A stretch of DNA of 13,811 nucleotides, taken from contig LT642606.1 in the NCBI GenBank assembly GCA_900128585.1, positions 1 to 13,811 of the forward strand, in the 5' to 3' direction. This document shows, one piece after another, positions 1 through 8,600 of the stretch. Source of the DNA: Stramenopiles sp. TOSAG23-3 (taxonomy: Eukaryota; Sar). A model generated the notes under the pieces. It was not told the origin of the DNA and did not search any database. It saw only the letters and a list, made by a program, of their open reading frames with translations. A program made the translations under genes and the position numbers. Each line of letters begins with the position of its first letter. Position 1 is the stretch's first letter.

Positions 1-183
1 GAAGAAGAAAGAAGAAGAAGAAGAAGAAGAAGAAGAAGAAGAAGAAGAAGAGAGAAGAGAGAAGAGAGAAGAGAGAAGAGAGAAGAAGAAGAAGAGAGAA
101 GAGAGAAGAGAGAAGAAGAAGAAGAAGAAGAGAGAAGAGAGAAGAGAGAAGAGAGAAGAGAGAAGAAGAAGAAGAAGAAGAAG
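1..183. repeat. Compound polypurine microsatellite (GAA and 7-mer AGAGAAG)
   Basis: Every base of this tract on the + strand is A or G. Runs of GAA alternate with tandem copies of the 7-mer AGAGAAG: five at 51-85, three at 95-115 and five at 131-165. The stretch 31-95 is repeated exactly at 111-175, so there is an 80-bp higher-order period. Such homopurine DNA can form triplex (H-DNA) structures and is prone to slippage. The first frame stays open from base 1 to a TAG at 220-222 and would encode an Arg/Glu/Lys tail, so this could in principle be the end of a gene lying outside the window. The base composition fits non-coding DNA better. Confidence 0.95.
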
Positions 184-652
184 AGACTCTTCTATCATAA
201 TCGTATTATACCAAGTACGTAGTGTAAATAGTATAGTAAAACAATAAAAATAAACAAACATCATCGTACATCACACATCCAGTACGAACAAAATCCCACC
301 ACCACCAAGAAGAAAGAAGAGGAGAAGAAGAAGAATGAGAGAATAATTATTAATAATAATTTGTTGGAAAAAAATAAATAATAATAATAATAATAAAAAT
401 AATGATGAATGAACGAAATCAAAAATAGATTTTGAGTGAGGGAGATATTGATGAGAGAGAGGAAGATACTTTCAACGAGAGAGGGGTGAGAAATCAAACA
501 TTAATCAGACAGAAAGAACGAAGGGAAGAACGAAAGAAAGGAAAGAAGAGGGAATTTTGAGGACGTTCGATTTTTACAAACTTAAAATACCAATCGCACT
601 GTATTTATTTCCTTTCAGATAAGGGTGATTCATTCGTTTAAACGACGTGGCT
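184..652 (+). promoter_or_regulatory. AT- and purine-rich 5' flank and leader of the Nup50-like gene
   Basis: No convincing gene is present here. The DNA is AT-rich with an (ATA)n microsatellite around 377-396, then long purine-rich stretches at about 300-340 and 420-560. Several short upstream ATGs occur (for example near 402) and all are followed quickly by stops. The region presumably holds the promoter and 5' UTR of the gene starting at 653, but no core promoter element can be named with confidence. A TTTCAG at 613-618 resembles a splice acceptor, but no matching coding donor is seen. Confidence 0.45.
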
Positions 653-1900
653 ATGTCGAAACGGAGTGCACCGTCGCAAGAGGCCAAGGGCGATCGTGTT
701 AGCGGGGTAGAAACGAAGGAAAAAGGCGCAGATGGGCCGAGCGAGATAAAGCGGGCAAAGCTGAGCGTGGACTCCAGCGACGTGGATGAGGGCGTCGCGG
801 ACGATAAGAAGGCCGGCGAGCCGGCGGCCTCGAAGGCGGAAAAGGACAACGCGCCGCCTGCACCGGCGATCGCATCAACGGGGGGCTTTGGTGGGTTCGG
901 CAACAAAGCAGGGACGTCAAAAGCGGGGGGGCTGTTTGCGTCCCTTAGCTCCAACCCGTTCGGGGCCGGCAACAGTAGTGACAGCAATAGTGGTAAAAAG
1001 GGAAATACAGGGGGCAGTGTCTTTGGGAGCAGCGGCTTTGGTTCAATCGGAAAGACGTTTGGGGCCGTCGTGAAGAGCAAAACAACTTCAATTTTTGCGA
1101 CCGTAGAAGGGGCATTTTCGTCGACTCCGTCGTCTGGGAAAAGCGGCACAAGCCCCTCGACTGCGACGGCGGCGGCAAAGAAGAGCGTGTTTGGATCCGG
1201 CCCGGCCTCCCCTGCGTTTGGAAGCGACGGCGCAAAGAAAGCTACGAACGACATATTTTCGAACGAAAACATTGAAACGTTCGGTGCTTCCAAAGCGGTG
1301 GCACGGGCCCAAAGCCCCGGGCTGGAAAGGATTGAGATTACAACGGGGGAAGAAGACGAAGACAATTTAGTCTCCTTTCGGTGCAAACTATTTAAAATGG
1401 AGAAGGCCGATGTGCCCGCGACGGGAGAAAATGACGCAGGGGACGAAAAAGCGAACGATGAGAAATCCGAGTCTACCACCCCGAAGAAGGACGGCGAGTC
1501 GAGCTCTTCCAGTGCCAAGAAGGCAAGCCCGGAAGAAGAAATGATTTGGAAAATGAAAGGCGTGGGCGAGCTGCGATTGAACGAAACGAAAAAAAGCGAC
1601 AGGTCCGGAAAACCTCGGCGCCAGCGACTGATCATGCGCCGCGAGTACGGGAGCGGGTCGACGTGTGGAGATGTCATTTTGAACATAGCCCTGACGCAGG
1701 ACGTCCTATGCTCGAAGGAAAACGAGAAACATCTGCGCTTAGTAGCCTTTGAGCACTCCGGTGCCGCGGGAGACGCGCAACCCTCCACGAGCCTTTACCT
1801 GATTCGAATAAAACGATTGAAACACCTGGACGATTTGCTGCGCAGAGTGACCAATCATGTCAAGGCATTAAAACGGGATGCTGAAAATTTCTCCTCTTGA
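653..1900 (+). CDS. NUP50: Nup50/Nup2-like FG nucleoporin with Ran-binding domain
   Basis: The product is a predicted 415-residue nuclear basket nucleoporin that would help recycle importin alpha and bind Ran during nuclear protein import. The N-terminus (MSKRSAP) and a second basic patch at residues 33-36 (KRAK) resemble the importin-alpha-binding end of Nup50 proteins. About nine FG dipeptides lie between residues 79 and 211 (GGFGGFG, NPFG, SVFGSSGFG, AFG, TFG) in Gly/Ser/Lys-rich sequence. A RanBP1-type domain spans about 229-400: a GEEDED acidic start, SFRCKLFKM, then WKMKGVGELRLN, RLIMRREYG and GDVILNIAL. An acidic and Ser/Lys-rich insert of about 46 residues (250-296) splits the first strand from the WK..GVG strand. 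An in-frame GTG lies six bases upstream, but ATG 653 (purine at -3) is the sensible eukaryotic start. There is no intron. The assignment to Nup50 rather than another RanBD nucleoporin rests on the small size and the order FG region then RanBD. Confidence 0.85.
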   Translation: MSKRSAPSQEAKGDRVSGVETKEKGADGPSEIKRAKLSVDSSDVDEGVADDKKAGEPAASKAEKDNAPPAPAIASTGGFGGFGNKAGTSKAGGLFASLSSNPFGAGNSSDSNSGKKGNTGGSVFGSSGFGSIGKTFGAVVKSKTTSIFATVEGAFSSTPSSGKSGTSPSTATAAAKKSVFGSGPASPAFGSDGAKKATNDIFSNENIETFGASKAVARAQSPGLERIEITTGEEDEDNLVSFRCKLFKMEKADVPATGENDAGDEKANDEKSESTTPKKDGESSSSSAKKASPEEEMIWKMKGVGELRLNETKKSDRSGKPRRQRLIMRREYGSGSTCGDVILNIALTQDVLCSKENEKHLRLVAFEHSGAAGDAQPSTSLYLIRIKRLKHLDDLLRRVTNHVKALKRDAENFSS

Positions 1901-2062
1901 ACATGCTTGGGCTGTGATTGATACCCATGAAGGAAGTCTTTCGTTTCTAAAGAACAATTAAGAAGTGTATTTATATATATTTTGAACACATTCATTTTTT
2001 TATCGATCGGTACATGCACGGCACACCTTTCATTCACGAGCCACACCACCGTGCCTACGTGC

Positions 2063-2118
2063 GTACCTGTTTATTTATTGTACCTGGTACCTGTAGTGAT
2101 TCCTGTACTACGGTAGTA
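2063..2118. repeat. GTACCTG direct repeats plus TACTAC/GTAGTA palindrome
   Basis: GTACCTG appears at 2063-2069, 2080-2086 and 2087-2093, the last two head to tail. A perfect 6-bp inverted repeat with a one-base centre follows at 2106-2118. The cluster stands out as mixed-composition DNA inside an AT-rich spacer, about 160-220 bases after the Nup50-like stop codon. It may be a protein-binding cluster or a 3'-UTR structure. No function is demonstrated. Confidence 0.5.
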
Positions 2119-2417
2119 AGGAAAATGAAGATTTCTCAATTATTTTATTTTCTTTGATTCCTTCCTATTCCATCAAGACAACCTTTTCTTTTCATTTTTT
2201 TCTAATTTACTTCTTTGCTTTTGTAGATGCTAATTTTGTTTTTAAAAAAAGTTTCATTCAATCTTGCATTTGTTCTTCGATCTTCCCTTTCCTTATTTTA
2301 CTATTGTGCTGCTGTATTGCTTTAATTATATTTATTACCCATCTCTCTCATCATTCTTCTCTCCTCAACAAAAGAAAGAAAAGAAGAAGAGGAGAGAGAA
2401 GAAGATAATATTTTTTT

Positions 2418-2497
2418 TTAATTAAAACTCTTCTGATGATTTCTACAATCAGTTCTTCATATCTTCATATAGTCTAGAAACAAAAAGTTTTAATTAA
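2418..2497. repeat. 12-bp perfect inverted repeat upstream of ABCA
   Basis: TTAATTAAAACT at 2418-2429 is the exact reverse complement of AGTTTTAATTAA at 2486-2497, with 56 bases between. The sequence lies 130-210 bases before the transporter ATG, so it would sit in the promoter or leader. In AT-rich DNA a match of this length is suggestive but could be chance. Confidence 0.55.
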
Positions 2498-2629
2498 GAG
2501 AGAGAGGCAGGAATGTAATTGCAATCATTATATCTCCAACAGAAAGACACAAAAGATTTCGCACTTGCTTGACCCCATCGTAGATTTCCATTTTATTTGG
2601 TAAGGAAAGAAAGGCTTCTTAGAACCCAA

Positions 2630-5600
2630 ATGCAAACTATGGAAACTGGACTTGGAAGTTCCCCGTCGGGGTACACTCGCCTTGGCAACGCAGATCCTGC
2701 TGCGTCATCTTTTTACCAACAAACAAAGTTGTTAGTGGTGAAGAATTTTGCGCTGCTGAAACGAAATAAGGCGAGCACGTTTCTGCAAATCTTTATAGGC
2801 ATGTTCTTTATGATACTCCTCTCTGTGATAAACGTTGGGCTAGAAAGTGACCACCGTCAACAAGAAACTTTCTCAGAAATCAAAGACGTCCCGGCACACT
2901 CAATACCGTCGTTGACACCCTGCACCCCTTACGACGGACAGGCGTGTTACACGTTTGCGTACGCCCCCAAATCCGACCAGAGCATTCAAAAAATTGTCAA
3001 GAGTCTGCGGGAAAACGGGGGTGGGAAGCCGCTGCCCGCGGAAGGGTTGCCACACGGCCCGATCGGGTTTGAAACTCGCGAAGAAATGTTTGCGTGGTTG
3101 TACAACAATCCAAACCGTACGAACCTTGGTGTTGCGTTCAATAACGTGGGCGATTGGGGCAAACCCTTCACAGATTTATCTTATACGCTCATGTACAACG
3201 ATACTGTGAGTTGCTACAATTTTGGAATCACTTGCACCAACCCCGCGTTGGAGCTGGGTTCGGCCATGCAAGTTGCCGTCGACGCTGCGCTGTTGAAGAG
3301 TCGCTACGGGGCCGGGCAGGAGAGTGCAAAACTCACGGTTTCCCTAAAGCCATTTCCCCACCCAGATCTAGCGTTCAGCCAAGACGCCATGAAAACGTAT
3401 GGTCTGATGTTCATCTTTGCGACGGTTATGTTCAATTTCATTATACAACTGGCCCTAGTCGTCAAAGAGAAAGAATTGCGACTCAGGGAAGCGATGAAAC
3501 AGATGGGGCTCCGCACGGCACCGTACTTCGTTTCGTGGTTCATCACAAACCTGGCTGTGGACATTCTTTGCGTCCTTGTCCTGTGCTTGTCAGGGTTCAT
3601 ACTGGACCTCGATTTTTTCGTCAAGAACTCTTTTGCGCTCTACTTTGTCCTGCTTCTTTTGACGAGCATAGCATTTACCACGGCAGTCTTTGTCTTTGCG
3701 GCGTGCTTAAACCGTGCCGAGCAGGCAAGAAACTTTGGGTTCTTCTTGTTCATTATTTTTCTTGTTGCGGGCCAGGGGCTTATAGGGTATTACTACTCTA
3801 GCGACCAATTTGGGGACGTTCAATCGTGGCTCTCGCTGGTGTTGCCAATACCGTTTCTCCAAGGACTGACTGTCCTTATCAACGAGTCGTCGGGGACCGC
3901 GAAAGTAGGGCTCGGGTGGGGGGACGTGGGGGACGTGCCCCCGTACTACCCTTTGTCGGAAATATATGGCTGGCTTGTACTAAATATAGTGATATACATC
4001 ATCCTTACATGGTACTTTGATGAAGTGATCCCGCGCGAATTTGGTGTCAGCCGACCTTGGTACTTTCCGTTTACATCCGCGTATTGGAGAGGCCGTGGGA
4101 CAGGCAGCCTGGACAACAGCAGGAAACTAGGGCGCGCGCGCATGGACAATGATTACGAGTACAGCACGGACCCAAAAGTTCGAGGGGAAGAAATCGCAGT
4201 CCACAACAGGACGTTCGGAGACCGCCAGGTCAAAGTGGTCGTAGACGGACTGCGCAAAGATTTCAAGTCTTCTACGTGTGGCTTCAATGGAAAAACGTTC
4301 ACCGCTGTCGATGGCGTGTCGTACGCAATTGACGATGGGCAGCTTTTGTGCATGCTAGGCCACAACGGAGCCGGCAAAACCACAACCATAAACATGCTCA
4401 CGGGGATGCTGCCCATCACGGATGGCGATGCCTATATTTTTGGTCATAGTGCGAGAAACGGCATGGATTCTATTCGCGAAATTATGGGAATTTGTCCACA
4501 ACACGATGTGCTGTGGGATCAGCTGACCGGCATGGAACACTTGCGTCTCTTTGCAGGCTTGAAAGGGATGTCAGAAGAAGAGATAGAGAGAGAGGCAAAA
4601 TTACGCCTGGAACAGGTAGAACTGACCGAAGTTGCAGATGTGGAGGCCCAGGCGTACAGTGGGGGGATGAAACGGCGGCTGTCCCTTGCCGTAGCATTGA
4701 TTGGAGACCCAAAAATCGTGTTTCTGGACGAGCCGACCACTGGAATGGACCCAGTGACTCGTAGGGCAGTGTGGAATATGATTCTCAAAGCCAAGAGGGG
4801 CCGTATCATTCTCCTGACCACCCATAGCATGGAAGAGGCTGATGTTTTGTCCGACAGAATATGCATCATGTCCAAAGGCAAGATACAGGCGTTGGGGAGT
4901 TCTTTGCATTTAAAGCAGCAGTTTGGGACTGGATATAGATTGACAGTATTTTGTGACTCTGCAGAAGATGTCAAGCCCCGAATAAAGCAATTTATTAACT
5001 CAAGCATTCCAACTAGCACCATCGAAGATGGAATTCCAGGAATAATAGAGTGCAATATTCCCCGTAATTGTATATCTAAAATGCCAAAAGTGCTCCGGGA
5101 CTTAAAGGAGAAGAAGGACACGTTGCATGTTCATGATATTTCTGTCAGCCTAGCAACACTCGAAGAAGTGTTTCTTAACTTGTCCAAGGCCGAGCGAGAG
5201 GGATTGAACACCTTGGAAATGCAACAGACTACGTGTCTCGCCGTTCCAATCCCCCCAAATGTCCGCTGTACCCCCGGGATGGTCATCGATGTTGCCGATA
5301 CGTGGGGCAGACAGCACCGTGTAACGCTGACTGAAGCTGGTATATCTCGTGGTCAAGAAATTGTAGTAATCGACGTGCCGGAAAACAATAGCCGTGCCGC
5401 AAGCGAAGACTCTGTCGAACATGTTTCTTTTCCAAACAATGCAAACAAAACTGGCTATTGGTCCCAAGTGACTGCCTTGGGAATAAAGACGTGGCGCTAT
5501 CAGCGTCGCCAAAAATGTCAACTGTGCTGCTTGGTTGCCTTTCCAATGTTTTGCATTGCACTCCTTATTCTTCTCAACCATTTCATATCCCAAAGCGCCG

Positions 5601-8600
5601 TGCATTATGATGTACAGTGTGCTAATAATAAAACGTTCAAAGCGTACCAATCCGAAGTGGAAATTTCCCCCTCGTTGGTCGTCGGGCACGCATCGATTTT
5701 AAACCCGGGCGGCTTTTTGAACCCTCTGAAAGAGGTTGCTGATTTTGTCATGCCCGTGGCTAGAAACGGCTCGTGCCTTGGTGACAAAGGAACGTGCGAC
5801 TATGGTGGCATGACCGCGAACATACCTCCACAGCTTCGAAGTTGGTACTTGAATGTTGTTACTCACGTCATTGCTCTTCAAAATTGCCAAATGGCTTTTC
5901 AATCGTTCTTAAATCGGCACCAGTCCGTCAATAACGCCCTGCAGTGGGAACTGGAGTATGCCGGGAACGCTTCGCACAGTTTCACACCCGCCTCTGGGGG
6001 AATCAATTTACAAGACTGCAAAATCAATTCTCCGACAACGGGGGGGGCAAAGAAGGACGAAGGGTCGACCTGGAAGCCTCCTCAGGCGGCTTTTCATTCA
6101 CTCAAGGAGCAGCAGCAGATTTTGGGGGCCTGTCAAACGAGCAACATATCAACTGTGCTCGGCTTGTACGAGAAACTCCCCGACCCCAGTGCAATGCCAC
6201 AGAAAGGCGCGCAGCACAAATACACGTCCCGAAAAGGGTTGCTTGGCAATTACACTTCGACGGTTGTTCCAGACCCAATATTTTCCACTTTTGAAAATTT
6301 CGTTTACACTTCCATATCTACGTTCGTCCCAGGTGGCCAAGGCCATTCCAGCGGCGATATAGGGGAGTTGTGCCAATTTTTTTCGAATGAAACGTCCCAC
6401 GGACCAGCGGTGTTGGAATACATAGAATCCATATTGAAGAAAGAGTCAGATCCAATGTTCAGGGCCCTAGGAAACTCGTTGGGAAACATATGTTGGGTAC
6501 GCCAAAGCAGGGATACGATACGCAGACTTAGTTTTGTAGAGAAAGACGGCATTGCTGGGATCAACAAGGCGCTATATGATGGGTGGTACGGGGAAAAAGT
6601 CGGCCCTGTGCATTCGTCGAAAGTGGGGGCCTACAGCTTTAACGCGATAGACCGCTCGACCGCCAGCAAACGTTTCGATTATGTGGCATGGTACAATCAA
6701 ACAGGAAGTTCGAACTATGTCTCTACCGGTGGCCATTTGAACTGGATCGGATTAGTGGCCCTGATGAACAACGCAATCCTGAAGAGTGAAAGTGGGCACG
6801 GGATTGAAATGACGACCAAGCAGTGGCCAAAGCCACCCACAAAGAAGTCTTTGGCGGGCTTCTTAGGGATGTTTTCAATTGTCGATGCTGTGTCTGGGTT
6901 TTTCTTTCCGTTTGTCCTTTTTACATTGATGCCTATTGTTATGAGTCTGATCATGTATGAGAAGGAAAATCGTCTCAGAGAAATTATGAAGATGATGGGT
7001 TTGAAAATGGGGGCATACTGGACCGTCACTTATGTCCTGTTCTACTTTGAATATTTTGTGCTAATTCACTCAGCAGTCGTGATCTTTCTCTACCTTTTCG
7101 TGTGGGGCCATTCGCTCATCGCATTTTCTTTGCTCATGACTACCCTTTTTGCCAAAACCCGCACTGCGACGGCGGTCGGCTTCATATCGATATTTGCATT
7201 TGTATTCTTTGGGTTCATGATATTCCAAACGCTGCAGGCCCAAGGGGACGCAATCTCCGCGGTGGCATATTACGCATGGCAATGGATGCCGCCCTTCGCT
7301 TTCATGCGCATCATGGTATTTTTGGTAGACGCTTCTACGAAGAATTACCCTGTTACTTTAGCAAACTGGGGGAATACCCCGATCCCTTCCACGCTGCTGT
7401 GGCTTGTCATTGAATGGTTTGTGTCGCTGATTCTCATGTATTACTTAGAGCAAGTCTTGAGCGTGGGATATGGTGTGCGGCGACACCCTCTCTTTTGCTG
7501 CTTCAAAAAATACTGGTGCCCAGGCGCGTCCAAAGAGGAAACCAAGGCTGGCGTTCGGGCTCCCTTGACGTCTGGCGGCAGCGGGGGTGATGCGAAACCG
7601 TCAAATGTTTCGTTTGATCGAAACGGTCCCAGCGACGTTGTTGCGGAAGCGCAGCGGGTGATCAAGCGCACTCGCATACCGGACGTAGAAACTTCTAGCA
7701 GTGACGATAATTTTCGTGTACGTATTGTAGGCCTGCGGAAGAAGTACCCGGGGAGGGGGGGGGCGAAAGAGAAAATTGCCGTAAACAACCTCTTTCTTGG
7801 TGTCGAAAAGAATGAATGTTTGGGCCTTTTGGGTCCAAACGGTGCTGGGAAGACGACTTCGATAAGCATGATGTGCGGTCTTTTCGAACCAACCGCTGGC
7901 GATGGTTTGGTGTCCACCGACAGCAACAATTTTCTTCGCATATCGAAAGCTGGCGATCTGGATGAAATGCATGCGATGATGGGGGTATGCCCACAGCATG
8001 ATGTGCTTTGGAACGACTTGACAGCTCGAGACCACGTCGCGTTTTATGGTCGGTTGAAGGGGCTGACTGGACAGCAATTAAGTGCCTCAGTGCAAAAAGT
8101 TCTCGCGGACGTAAAACTGTTGCATGTTGCCGACAAGCAGGCCGGAAAATTCAGTGGAGGTATGAAGCGGCGATTGTCTGTGGCGAACAGCCTCATTGGA
8201 TCCCCGAGGGTGGTCTACTTGGACGAGCCGTCTACTGGGCTAGACCCGTCGGCCCGCCGAACGCTATGGGATGTCATCACCGTCGCCAAGGGCGATGGGA
8301 AGGCGATAATCTTAACCACCCACTCGATGGAAGAAGCCGATGCGTTGTGCGATCGCGTGGGGATAATGGCGCTGGGGAATCTGAAATGTATTGGGCAGTC
8401 CGCGGACTTGAAGCGTCGATTTGGGACTGGCTTCGCTTTGTCCATTGCCACCAAGGGCGATGCCCAGATTCGTGCGGACCTGGAAGGCTTCGTGCGACAA
8501 ACCTTCCCTGCAGCGAAGCCAATGATGGAGCCAATCAACGGAAGCTACACGTTTGAGATACCTCGGCAGAACGTTGACCTCTCCTCCGTTTTTCGTGAAG

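Larger units (their letters stand above)
1901..2629. other. Spacer between Nup50-like and ABCA genes
   Basis: This 729-bp stretch holds the 3' UTR of the upstream gene and the promoter and leader of the transporter. It is AT-rich, with pyrimidine tracts on the + strand from about 2150 to 2365 switching to a purine tract at 2370-2405. GTACCTG occurs three times (2063-2069, 2080-2086, 2087-2093), followed by the palindrome TACTAC-G-GTAGTA at 2106-2118. A 12-bp inverted repeat lies at 2418-2429 and 2486-2497. The only long open frame (2154-2408) has no ATG start and is low-complexity Phe/Ile/Ser, so it is not called. No tRNA or other RNA gene was recognised. Confidence 0.7.

Noticed and set aside
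261-497. 78-codon minus-strand frame rich in Phe, Tyr and Ser
   Set aside because: It is produced by ATA and GAA microsatellites in the leader and has no protein-like features.
486-618. Possible 5' UTR intron before the Nup50-like gene (GTGAGA ... TTTCAG)
   Set aside because: Short consensus words are common in this sequence, and joining the exons gives no longer reading frame. Transcript evidence would be needed.
647-652. GTG start two codons upstream of the Nup50-like ATG
   Set aside because: The organism is a eukaryote, and ATG 653 gives a family-like N-terminus.
574-1788. 404-codon open frame on the minus strand
   Set aside because: It lies fully antisense to the Nup50-like gene, which has clear domain matches. 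The antisense protein is low-complexity Ser/Pro/Phe/Leu and mirrors the sense codons.
2154-2408. 84-codon T-rich open frame on the plus strand
   Set aside because: It has no ATG at its start and encodes low-complexity Phe/Ile/Ser then Lys/Arg from a purine tract. It is a composition effect.
2597-2629. TTG start for the ABCA protein, with a GTAAGG donor-like word at 2600-2605
   Set aside because: A non-ATG start is not expected, and there is an in-frame stop just upstream at 2570-2572. No acceptor or missing exon is suggested by the protein.
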